Below, piece after piece: positions 1-5,659 of a stretch of 10,965 nt of DNA. This DNA is from an uncultured Murdochiella sp. Its GTDB lineage: Bacteria; Bacillota; Clostridia; Tissierellales; Peptoniphilaceae. Under the pieces are notes generated by a model. The model saw nothing but the letters and a program-made list of their open reading frames with translations, was not told the origin of the DNA and did not search any database. The stretch's first letter is position 1. Each line of letters opens with the position of its first letter. Both the position numbers and the translations under genes were made by a program. The stretch lies in NCBI RefSeq assembly GCF_902488755.1, contig NZ_CABTXF010000041.1, positions 1-10,965 of the forward strand, written 5' to 3'.

Positions 1-742
1 CCAGCAGAGCCTCTGCAGGCTCGTCAGACGGGTCTTGTGGAACCAGCTTGCCCTGGACTGCCTCTTGCAGTATCGACTTCTTGAGGGTTTCTGGGAAGTG
101 GCAATTCAGCTGATCTACGGCCGACGCCGCTTTGCCGTACTCATGAACATACGGAACAAGTCTTTCAATCAAATCAGCAATTCGCTGTTGTTCGGCAAGA
201 GGCGGCATGGGTATGAGTTGATTTTTAACCGTTTCAGCTGTAATAGCGACAAAGGTGGTGCCTGTTGCTTGCTTTACAAAGATATTCTCATATGCAGCCA
301 AAAGGTAATATGCAAATAGTAACGGCACTCCTGCAAGAGGAATAATTGCACACAACCCTCTGCCGATACAAAGCTTCCTGTCTGTAATATTAACTTTACC
401 GACAGGAGCTCGAACACATAAAAGCACTGAGTTTTCTGGAGCGAATTTGGTCGGCGAAGAGGTATATTGATCTGATGCTTTAATGTTCTTTTCACCAAAG
501 AATACTTTTCCTTGATGGAACTCGACTCCAGTGCAATTTCCCGAAACAGTATTTCCAGCTGGAGATTGTCCCATTTCGATTGCAAATGCGTTACCAAGCC
601 GCACCCACTCCCACGAATCGGGGATGTTAAACGGTACCTCATCCGCCAGCGACCGCACTTCATCGCCGATTTTCTCATAAGGAGTATTATCAGAACTCGG
701 CTGTTTAACAATTACAGCAGAGCGGAAAGCACCGATAACCAT
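1..742 (-). CDS. hsdS: Type I restriction-modification specificity subunit (HsdS), 5'-truncated and running off the left edge
   Basis: HsdS carries the target recognition domains that direct a type I methylase/restriction complex to its DNA site. Translating the minus strand gives a family-typical domain entry (EVPFNIPDSWEWVRLGN), a recognition domain, then PLAEQQRIADLIERL and the conserved spacer helix KKSILQEAVQGKLVPQDP. The last codon lies at position 2, so the gene continues outside the window. The frame is open from about 820 down, but recognisable homology begins only near 695 (SSDNTPYEKIGDEV). Related proteins normally have some 60 more residues before this point, including another copy of the helix. 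The only nearby ATG (742) has no ribosome binding site, and a hairpin and a tRNA terminator lie just upstream. It therefore looks like a promoterless remnant or silent recombination cassette. The family is certain; the start and the functional status are not. Confidence 0.8.
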   Translation of the reverse strand, partial: MVIGAFRSAVIVKQPSSDNTPYEKIGDEVRSLADEVPFNIPDSWEWVRLGNAFAIEMGQSPAGNTVSGNCTGVEFHQGKVFFGEKNIKASDQYTSSPTKFAPENSVLLCVRAPVGKVNITDRKLCIGRGLCAIIPLAGVPLLFAYYLLAAYENIFVKQATGTTFVAITAETVKNQLIPMPPLAEQQRIADLIERLVPYVHEYGKAASAVDQLNCHFPETLKKSILQEAVQGKLVPQDPSDEPAEALL

Positions 743-751
743 AAAACGCAC

Positions 752-787
752 GAAACCCCGCCACAGAATTGCTCCGCAGCGGGGTTC
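752..787 (-). terminator. GC-rich hairpin upstream of the truncated hsdS
   Basis: The arms GAAACCCCGC (752-761) and GCGGGGTTC (779-787) pair with a single bulge. On the minus strand the hairpin is followed by a moderately U-rich stretch (GTGCGTTTTAT). It could be a weak intrinsic terminator that shields the hsdS sequence from transcription coming from the tRNA side, or a remnant left by recombination. The tail is not a clean T run, so confidence is limited. Confidence 0.45.
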
Positions 788-840
788 GCTTATGTGCAGA
801 AACAGCCGAAAAGCCTCGTATCAAGCGGTTTTTAGGCATA

Positions 841-880
841 GAAAAATGCCACTGTAATTCTATCAAAATTACGGTGGCAT
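841..880 (-). terminator. Rho-independent terminator of the tRNA-Pro gene
   Basis: A 13-bp stem (846-858 with 868-880, one G.T wobble, 9-nt loop) is followed on the minus strand by TTTTT (842-846). It begins about 5 nt after the tRNA 3' end, the expected place for a terminator of a monocistronic tRNA. Confidence 0.85.
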
Positions 881-885
881 TATGA

Positions 886-959
886 TCGGAGTGACAGGAT
901 TTGAACCTGCGACCCCTTGTCCCCCAGACAAGTGCGCTACCGAACTGCGCTACACCCCG
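886..959 (-). tRNA. tRNA-Pro, anticodon GGG
   Basis: The minus strand folds as a full cloverleaf. The acceptor arms CGGGGTG and CACTCCG pair with one G.U. The D stem is GCGC/GCGC. The anticodon stem CTTGT/ACAAG encloses the loop CTGGGGG, giving anticodon GGG, which reads CCC and CCU. The T arm is GCAGG-TTCGAAT-CCTGT. The discriminator is A and CCA is not encoded, so it must be added after transcription. The 3' end points toward the hsdS fragment, which is the side where tRNA-targeting elements usually integrate. Confidence 0.96.
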
Positions 960-969
960 TAACATTCCC

Positions 970-1000
970 ATTATAGCATAAACTTCTTCTTTTGGCGCAA
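970..1000 (-). promoter_or_regulatory. Promoter of the tRNA-Pro gene
   Basis: On the minus strand a perfect -10 TATAAT (970-975) is preceded by TGC (976-978), forming an extended -10. A -35-like TTGCGC lies at 995-1000 with a long 19-bp spacer, which the extended -10 could tolerate. The predicted start site is only a few bases before the mature tRNA 5' end at 959. Confidence 0.75.
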
Positions 1001-1137
1001 GAAACACATTTCCCTTACGGTTGGCTGTTAGAATGCGAGAGAAAAAGGGAAAAGAAAAGAGTGTGGCGTAAAGTATTCCTTTTCCAAGGAGCGCACTTGG
1101 TCGATATAGAACCCTTTGTATAGTAAGGAAGGTACAG

Positions 1138-2025
1138 ATGAAACTCATTGAGACTATCGGAAACACCAAACTCATTCAACTGCAGCATATTGGCGGCGGA
1201 AGAATCTATGCGAAATTGGAGAAGACAAATCCCGGCGGAAGCATTAAAGACCGCCCGGCTTATTATATGATACGCGATGCCATCCAGAGCGGCGAGCTGA
1301 AACCCGGAATGACCATTGTGGAACCGACGTCGGGGAACACCGGCATTGCCTTGGCACTCATCGGAAAACAGCTGGGCTATGCTGTGGAGCTGTACATGCC
1401 CTCCTCCATGTCAAAAGAGCGTGTGCGTCTCATGCGCTCCTTTGGCGCAAAAGTGGTTCTTACCACGGAAGGCGCATTGCAGGGTGCTGTCGATGCGGCA
1501 AAAGCACGAGTCGCGGAAGGAAACGCCTATATGCCGGATCAATTCTCGAATCCGTCCAATCCAAAGGCGCATTATGAGACAACGGGACCGGAGATTGCCA
1601 AGGCACTGCCGGATGCCGCGGCATTCGTTTCCGGTTTCGGAACCGGCGGAACCATTTCCGGAACGGGACGGTATCTAAAAGAACACATTTCAGGCATCAA
1701 AGTGTTCGGCTTAGAACCAAAAGAATCGCCCCTCGTTCGTGAAGGACACGCCGGTGCGCACAAAATTCAGGGTATTTCCGGCAATTTTGTGCCCAAAAAT
1801 TTAGACAAAAGCCTGCTGGACAAGATATACTCGGTGGCAAGCGATGATGCGATGACGATGTCACGCCGTCTTGCCGCGGAGGAAGGGCTTTCCGTAGGTA
1901 TCTCCTCCGGTGCAAATGTCGTTGCTGCGCTGATGGCGCTTGAAGAAGTAGAAGGAAACGTTGTGACGGTACTTCCTGATTTAGGTGAACGTTACCTGTC
2001 TACGGCGTTATATGAAGAGGACTGA
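1138..2025 (+). CDS. cysK: Cysteine synthase (O-acetylserine sulfhydrylase), PLP-dependent
   Basis: This enzyme makes L-cysteine from O-acetylserine and sulfide in the cytoplasm. The 295-residue protein has the full family signature. The PLP Schiff-base lysine is K37 in NPGGSIKDR, the substrate loop is TSGNTG (64-69), the phosphate-binding glycine loop is GTGGTISG (168-175), and SSGAN lies near the C-terminus, followed by LPDLGERYLST. Length is slightly under the usual 305-310 residues but nothing essential is missing. The ATG follows a strong AAGGAAGG ribosome binding site. It is the first gene of a four-gene operon, directly ahead of cysE, which makes its substrate. I see no T-box, S-box or clear CymR site in the upstream 178 bp, and no convincing promoter. 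Confidence 0.96.
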   Translation: MKLIETIGNTKLIQLQHIGGGRIYAKLEKTNPGGSIKDRPAYYMIRDAIQSGELKPGMTIVEPTSGNTGIALALIGKQLGYAVELYMPSSMSKERVRLMRSFGAKVVLTTEGALQGAVDAAKARVAEGNAYMPDQFSNPSNPKAHYETTGPEIAKALPDAAAFVSGFGTGGTISGTGRYLKEHISGIKVFGLEPKESPLVREGHAGAHKIQGISGNFVPKNLDKSLLDKIYSVASDDAMTMSRRLAAEEGLSVGISSGANVVAALMALEEVEGNVVTVLPDLGERYLSTALYEED

Positions 2026-2027
2026 AT

Positions 2028-2636
2028 ATGAAGAATAGAGACTGGAAAGAACAAGCGGAGTACATGATGGCACTGGATCCCGCGTGCCGTTCCATAGAGG
2101 AAGCTACCAATCTGTACCCCATCACCGATGCGCTCAGCAGCTATGATATTGCCCACGAGTTTTACCTGCGCGGTGATTTTTATGAAGCACGCCGCATCTC
2201 GCAGAATGCGCGAAACCGTACCGGCATTGAAATTCATCCCGGCGCAGAAATCGGACGATGCTTTTTTATTGACCACGGCATGGGGGTCGTGATTGGCGAA
2301 ACCGCAAAAATCGGCGATTACGTACACATGTACCACGGCGTTACCTTGGGCGGTGTAGAATCCTTTTCGGGACAGCGTCATCCCATCATCGGCAATCACG
2401 TCCTTATTGGTGCTAATGCCACGCTCCTCGGACCGATTCATATTGGAGACGGTGCAAAAATCGGTGCCGGTGCCGTCGTAATGCAGGACGTTCCCGCCGG
2501 AGCAACCGCTGTGGGCGTTCCTGCACGCATTCTTCCCGTCAAAGCGCAAAACGATGCCCCTTCGGCAGACCGCTGTACTGCGCCGCATCGCGAGACTACC
2601 GAAAACATGCAGAAAACCCATAAGGAGCAAAAATGA
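2028..2636 (+). CDS. cysE: Serine O-acetyltransferase
   Basis: CysE acetylates L-serine with acetyl-CoA, the step that feeds CysK. The 202-residue protein has a short helical N-terminal region and then a left-handed beta-helix of hexapeptide repeats (about 66-170). Residues matching the E. coli catalytic set are E68 (in GIEIHPGA), D82 and H83 (in FFIDHGMGVVIGET). The acetyl-CoA loop region (YHGVTLGG, then GQRHP) is present. It starts 2 bp after the cysK stop with GAAGAGGA upstream, so it is co-transcribed and probably translationally coupled. The short N-terminus is typical of Gram-positive CysE. A charged tail of about 37 residues after the beta-helix ends in KEQK, not in the isoleucine that docks into the CysK active site in classical cysteine synthase complexes. 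Confidence 0.95.
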   Translation: MKNRDWKEQAEYMMALDPACRSIEEATNLYPITDALSSYDIAHEFYLRGDFYEARRISQNARNRTGIEIHPGAEIGRCFFIDHGMGVVIGETAKIGDYVHMYHGVTLGGVESFSGQRHPIIGNHVLIGANATLLGPIHIGDGAKIGAGAVVMQDVPAGATAVGVPARILPVKAQNDAPSADRCTAPHRETTENMQKTHKEQK

Positions 2637-3562
2637 GATCCAATACGTCCCCCGTTTCTGCGAAAAAAACGCCGGTAACCGTTGCGTATCCCGACGAAGG
2701 CGCAAAACCGCAAGCCGTTTTTCTTCGGTTACTTAAGGGCATTTTAGTGGGCATCGGCGCCATCTTGCCGGGACTTTCTGGTGGCGTGCTCGCAGTCATT
2801 TTTGGCATTTATCAACCGATGATTGCCTTTCTTTCTCATATCCGTCAGGAATTTATGCGCAACGTGCGCTATTTTCTGCCGATTGGAATCGGCGGTCTTC
2901 TCGGCGTATTTCTGTTTTCCATTTTCGTCGAAAAAGCATTCGGTAAATATTCTGCCCAATTTGTATGTCTGTTTTTGGGCTTTGTTATCGGCACCTTTCC
3001 GAGTCTTTATCGACAAGCCGGAAAAGAAGGCCGTTCCTCGTCCGATTTGGGGTTGTTGGTTCTTTGCGCAACCGCCATTTTCGTCCTGATGCTCTTTGGC
3101 TCCCATCTTCCGCAGATTACGCCCAACCCGTTGGTATGGCTTCTTTCCGGCGTACTGGTCGCGTTCGGTTTTATTATTCCCGGAATGAGTCCGTCCAACT
3201 TTTTAATCTATTTCGGACTGTATGACAAAATGGCAGCGTCCATTGCTGCCTTTGATTTTCGTATGCTCATCCCTTTCGCTGTCGGTGCCGTCCTCTGCAT
3301 TCTCCTCTTTTCAAAAGTCGTCGCCTGGCAGTTCCGTTACCACTATGCCCCGATGTTTCATGCGATTCTCGGCATGGTCGTCGGCTCCACACTGGGCATA
3401 TTTCCTGCTATCCTCTTTCCCGCACTGACCCCGGCAGGACTTGCCGCGGCAGAACTTAGCCTTCCCGTCGCCATTCTTTTCGGGCTCGGTATGCTCCTTG
3501 TCGGTATAGGGATCAGCTATCAATTCAGTAAACTGGAAGAAAAGGTGAATTATGAACGATGA
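2633..3562 (+). CDS. DUF368 membrane protein, probable undecaprenyl-phosphate translocase (PopT-like)
   Basis: This is a polytopic membrane protein of 309 residues with about eight hydrophobic segments after a hydrophilic N-terminus of roughly 30 residues. Two family hallmarks are visible: ILPGLSGGVLAVIFGIYQP near residues 44-62 and a related inverted-half motif, IIPGMSPSNFLIYFGLYD, further on. Members of the DUF368 family have been shown to recycle undecaprenyl phosphate across the cytoplasmic membrane for cell-wall precursor synthesis, so that role is inferred here. The ATG overlaps the cysE stop by 4 bp (ATGA) and has AAGGAG upstream, so the two genes are translationally coupled. Why a lipid-carrier flippase is in a cysteine operon is unclear; it may be simple co-transcription. 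Confidence 0.88.
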   Translation: MRSNTSPVSAKKTPVTVAYPDEGAKPQAVFLRLLKGILVGIGAILPGLSGGVLAVIFGIYQPMIAFLSHIRQEFMRNVRYFLPIGIGGLLGVFLFSIFVEKAFGKYSAQFVCLFLGFVIGTFPSLYRQAGKEGRSSSDLGLLVLCATAIFVLMLFGSHLPQITPNPLVWLLSGVLVAFGFIIPGMSPSNFLIYFGLYDKMAASIAAFDFRMLIPFAVGAVLCILLFSKVVAWQFRYHYAPMFHAILGMVVGSTLGIFPAILFPALTPAGLAAAELSLPVAILFGLGMLLVGIGISYQFSKLEEKVNYER

Positions 3563-4520
3563 AACACGATTTGCGGTATTGATTGATGCGGAAAATATTT
3601 CGCCAAAATATATCCAAGTCATCTTTGATGAAGTCTCTAACTATGGCGTTTCCACCTACCGCCGCATTTACGGCGACTGGACCAGTACACGCAATAACCG
3701 CTGGAAAGAAGTTTTATTGGATAACTCCATTACGCCGATTCAGCAATACAGCTATACGGAGGGAAAAAACTCTTCGGACTCGGCAATGATTATCGACGCG
3801 ATGGATATTCTCTACACGCTATCTGTAGATGGCTATGTGCTGGTTTCCTCGGACAGCGACTTTACGCGCCTTGCCTCTCGCCTTCGGGAATCCGGCATGA
3901 CCGTCATCGGAATGGGAGAAAGCAAAACGCCGAATGCGTTTATTTCCGCGTGTAACACTTTTAAGTACCTCGATATTCTTTACGCTTCGCTTGCCAATGC
4001 CGAAGAAGAGGAAGAACACCACGAGGAAACGAAAAACAGCAGAAGTAAATCCGGACGAAACGCCACATTGACACAAGATCGCCCTTCTTCTTCCAAAGCA
4101 GAAGGAAAGAATGGCTCAACAGAGAAGGGATCTGCCGCTTTGCAGAGCGATTCTTCCGAAATAGCGGCGGCAAAAAGTGCGACGGTTCTTTCCCGAAAGG
4201 AATGGAAAAAAGACCATGCGCAAGCGACCTCCACAAAACGCAGTAACAAACGAGATGTTCCCCGTCCACAGACGACCCTTCTCTCTGTGCGTAAAGCACT
4301 GCGCAGCATTGTTCGCGAAAACTCAGACGAAGACGATTGGATTTCCTTAGCCAACTTAGGGAATCAGCTCTCCAAGCGTTTTCCGGATTTTGATGTGCGA
4401 AACTACGGACACCAAAAATTGGTTACTTTTATCGAGTCCTTCCATGAATTTGAAGTCGCTCATCGACCGGTATCCGAATTTGGCAACAAACAACTCTATG
4501 TCCGTTTGCGCAGCAAATAA
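3552..4520 (+). CDS. NYN (PIN-like) nuclease domain protein with C-terminal OST-HTH/LOTUS domain
   Basis: Residues 6-145 form a NYN domain, a PIN-like metal-dependent RNase fold of the LabA/limkain-b1 type. Visible acidic residues are D12 (VLIDAENIS), D76 and D82 (SSDSAMIIDAMD), and D101 and D103 (VSSDSDF), enough for a complete acidic site. A low-complexity linker of about 90 residues, first Glu-rich and then Ser/Lys-rich, leads to a winged-helix LOTUS/OST-HTH module (about 242-320), a fold that binds RNA (including G-quadruplexes in other systems). The natural reading is an RNA-processing or RNA-decay enzyme, with substrate unknown. The ATG overlaps the DUF368 gene by 11 bp after AAGGTG, making it the last gene of the operon. 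It converges on immA with only 32 bp between the stops. Confidence 0.88.
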   Translation: MNDETRFAVLIDAENISPKYIQVIFDEVSNYGVSTYRRIYGDWTSTRNNRWKEVLLDNSITPIQQYSYTEGKNSSDSAMIIDAMDILYTLSVDGYVLVSSDSDFTRLASRLRESGMTVIGMGESKTPNAFISACNTFKYLDILYASLANAEEEEEHHEETKNSRSKSGRNATLTQDRPSSSKAEGKNGSTEKGSAALQSDSSEIAAAKSATVLSRKEWKKDHAQATSTKRSNKRDVPRPQTTLLSVRKALRSIVRENSDEDDWISLANLGNQLSKRFPDFDVRNYGHQKLVTFIESFHEFEVAHRPVSEFGNKQLYVRLRSK

Positions 4521-4552
4521 GCCGGCGAAGTTTCGCTACTCCGATAATGCTT

Positions 4553-5056
4553 TTACCCCAAGAAGTTTGCGGGTGGACGTTCTGGAAGGTGCAGCCGACA
4601 GCCTTTTTTCTGCATCTCGTGCAGCTTCACCAAGAGCAAATTGATATCGGTAGAAAGCATTTTTGCCATCGTAACGATATCGTAGCCTTCGTTGGACAGC
4701 GCAAGCACCTCTTTTTCCTCCAGCAGAAGATGGGCAGCAAAAACATTGGCTTCATATTCTTCGCGTTCGCTCATATTGAGCAGCGTAAACGGAACGAGGT
4801 CACGCACGCCGTCCTCGTCCTCTTCATGAAGCAAAGTATGCCCCAGCTCATGCGCTAAAATAATCCGTCGGCGTGGTTCCTCCAGCGAAGCATTCAGAAA
4901 AATACACGTTTTTCCGGCGACACGCGCAACCATTCCGCCCAGCTGTTGAAAATCACTGCGTTCGTAGAGACGAATGCCCATGCCGCGCGCAATTTCTTCG
5001 GGGTCATTGCTGTGGTATTCGTTTATTATTCGCTGTACACGTTCTTCAATCGACAT
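4553..5056 (-). CDS. ImmA/IrrE-family zinc metallopeptidase
   Basis: The 167-residue protein carries the gluzincin-like core: H69 and H73 in HELGH, catalytic E70, and E102 in EEYEANVFAAHLLL as the likely third zinc ligand. This is the COG2856 family, which includes ImmA of ICEBs1 and IrrE/PprI of Deinococcus. Both inactivate an XRE repressor by cleavage. The immediately upstream gene encodes such a repressor, so it is the presumed substrate. The ATG at 5056 is preferred because homology begins there; a GTG at 5080 is an in-frame alternative adding 8 residues. The ribosome binding site is weak (AAAGCGG), consistent with low protease output. An 8-bp perfect hairpin separates it from the repressor gene. 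No signal peptide is seen, so it is cytoplasmic. Confidence 0.92.
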   Translation of the reverse strand: MSIEERVQRIINEYHSNDPEEIARGMGIRLYERSDFQQLGGMVARVAGKTCIFLNASLEEPRRRIILAHELGHTLLHEEDEDGVRDLVPFTLLNMSEREEYEANVFAAHLLLEEKEVLALSNEGYDIVTMAKMLSTDINLLLVKLHEMQKKGCRLHLPERPPANFLG

Positions 5057-5080
5057 TATTATCCGCTTTCTGCCGAACAC

Positions 5081-5099
5081 GACCGCTCATCGAGCGGTC
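5081..5099 (-). promoter_or_regulatory. Perfect hairpin between the repressor and protease genes
   Basis: GACCGCTC (5081-5088) and GAGCGGTC (5092-5099) form a perfect 8-bp stem with a 3-nt loop. It takes in part of the XRE stop codon and lies about 25 nt before the immA ATG. On the minus strand no T run follows, so it is not a standard terminator in that direction. In the plus direction it is followed by ATTTTACCTTTT. It may act as an mRNA-processing or attenuation element that sets the repressor:protease ratio (inference). Confidence 0.5.
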
Positions 5100-5484
5100 A
5101 TTTTACCTTTTCTCGCTCTTTCCGTGCATCCCAATAGGCTTCCTGAAGCGCACGCATAACGGCATCCTTATCCTCGTCGGAAAGCATTCCACCGGAAAAC
5201 ATAGCCCGCGCCTGGCGAATGAGATGAGACATCTCGTCTTCTCGTTCGGTAAGAGGGTTCGCCTCATCGAGAAGAGATTCTTCTTCCCGTTCGGTATAGA
5301 GATAATTCACGTCGACCGAAAACAGATTCGCCATCGTGGTATACATCCTTCGCTGTTTGGGATAGCTTTGTCCCCGTTCATAACTGACCACGGTGCGCAT
5401 CGACACATGCAGACGTTCTGCAAGTTCTTTTTGCGTCCAACCCTGTTTTTCTCGCAGAGATTTCACTTTTTCCCCGAATGTCAT
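5098..5484 (-). CDS. XRE-family (Cro/CI-type) transcriptional repressor paired with ImmA
   Basis: The 128-residue protein has an N-terminal helix-turn-helix (about 3-62) with the canonical pattern GWTQKELAERLHVSMRTVVSYERG, where the stretch around SMRTVVSYE is the recognition helix. A hydrophilic linker follows, then a short C-terminal helical region (about 80-128, including LSDEDKDAVMRALQEAYWDA) that presumably dimerises and may contain the ImmA cleavage site. It has no LexA-like Ser/Lys self-cleavage domain. The start ATG has AAGGAG at 5490-5495 with 5-nt spacing. It is the first gene of the repressor-protease operon. Three 17-bp palindromes lie just upstream, and one sits on the predicted start site of its own promoter, so autoregulation is expected along with repression of the divergent polymerase gene. 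Confidence 0.92.
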   Translation of the reverse strand: MTFGEKVKSLREKQGWTQKELAERLHVSMRTVVSYERGQSYPKQRRMYTTMANLFSVDVNYLYTEREEESLLDEANPLTEREDEMSHLIRQARAMFSGGMLSDEDKDAVMRALQEAYWDARKEREKVK

Positions 5485-5501
5485 GCGTTCTCCTTTCCAT
5501 T

Positions 5502-5518
5502 AGGAAGATAATGTTCCT
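5502..5518. promoter_or_regulatory. Operator copy 1 (imperfect 17-bp palindrome)
   Basis: AGGAAGATAATGTTCCT is the same palindrome as copies 2 and 3 with one arm mismatch. It lies between the XRE ribosome binding site and the -35 of the polymerase promoter. Its centre is 30 bp from copy 2. The mismatch suggests lower affinity. Confidence 0.75.
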
Positions 5519-5524
5519 TTTTGC

Positions 5525-5553
5525 TTGACAAAGGAAGATTATCTTCCTATACT
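5525..5553 (+). promoter_or_regulatory. Promoter of the Y-family polymerase gene
   Basis: A perfect -35 TTGACA (5525-5530), an optimal 17-bp spacer and -10 TATACT (5548-5553) form a near-consensus sigma-A promoter reading rightwards. The predicted start is near 5560, giving a leader of about 100 nt before the ATG at 5660. Operator copy 2 fills the spacer, so a bound repressor should exclude RNA polymerase. Such a strong promoter fits a gene that is tightly repressed and then switched on. Confidence 0.85.
5532..5548. promoter_or_regulatory. Operator copy 2 (perfect 17-bp palindrome in the promoter spacer)
   Basis: AGGAAGATTATCTTCCT has 8-bp arms around one central base and is a perfect inverted repeat. 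It occupies the spacer of the polymerase promoter and the first base of its -10. It is presumed to bind the XRE protein as a dimer. Confidence 0.85.
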
Positions 5554-5564
5554 AATTTCGCATT

Positions 5565-5581
5565 AGGAAGATTATCTTCCT
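5565..5581. promoter_or_regulatory. Operator copy 3 (perfect 17-bp palindrome at the repressor operon start site)
   Basis: It is identical to copy 2 and centred 33 bp away, about three helical turns. It lies just downstream of the predicted polymerase transcript start and covers the predicted start (near 5577) of the leftward promoter, so it could serve both repression of the polymerase and autorepression. Confidence 0.85.
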
Positions 5582-5583
5582 TA

Positions 5584-5611
5584 ATTGTACGTGTTTCCTC
5601 TGCACTGTCAA
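5584..5611 (-). promoter_or_regulatory. Promoter of the XRE-immA operon
   Basis: On the minus strand there is a perfect -35 TTGACA (5606-5611), a 16-bp spacer and -10 TACAAT (5584-5589, five of six consensus bases). The predicted start near 5577 falls inside operator copy 3. The roughly 93-nt leader then runs through copies 2 and 1 to the XRE ATG at 5484. It faces the polymerase promoter, so the two 5' leaders would overlap as antisense RNAs. Confidence 0.72.
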
Positions 5612-5659
5612 GGTTTGCCTTATTGGTAACAGGTTTTATCCTGCGGAAAGAGAGCAAAA

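Noticed and set aside
1097..1124. TTGGTC-N16-TATAGT as a cysK promoter
   Set aside because: The -10 directly abuts the AAGGAAGG ribosome binding site, so the transcript would start inside that site. The real promoter is probably further upstream but no clear one was found.
705..1175. Open frame of 156 codons on the minus strand across the tRNA gene
   Set aside because: It reads through the tRNA-Pro cloverleaf; the peptide RGVAQFGSALVWGTRGRRFKSC is the familiar false translation of a tRNA. No homology or ribosome binding site supports it.
4521..4552. Bidirectional terminator between the convergent NYN and immA genes
   Set aside because: Only a 4-bp stem (GCGA-AGTT-TCGC) is visible in the 32-bp gap, with no T run on either side; too weak to call.
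5098..5484. Toxin-antitoxin system (XRE antitoxin with ImmA-like toxin)
   Set aside because: XRE plus COG2856 pairs are sometimes labelled this way, but the intact HELGH protease and the operators shared with a polymerase promoter fit a repressor-protease switch better. Not excluded experimentally.
5502..5581. CRISPR-like or REP repeat array
   Set aside because: Only three short palindromic copies with 12- to 16-bp separations, placed on promoter elements; the spacers are too short and there are no cas genes.
5485..5659. SOS (LexA) box controlling the polymerase
   Set aside because: No CGAAC-N4-GTTCG-like or CTGT-N8-ACAG-like site was found; the palindromes present are unrelated to either.
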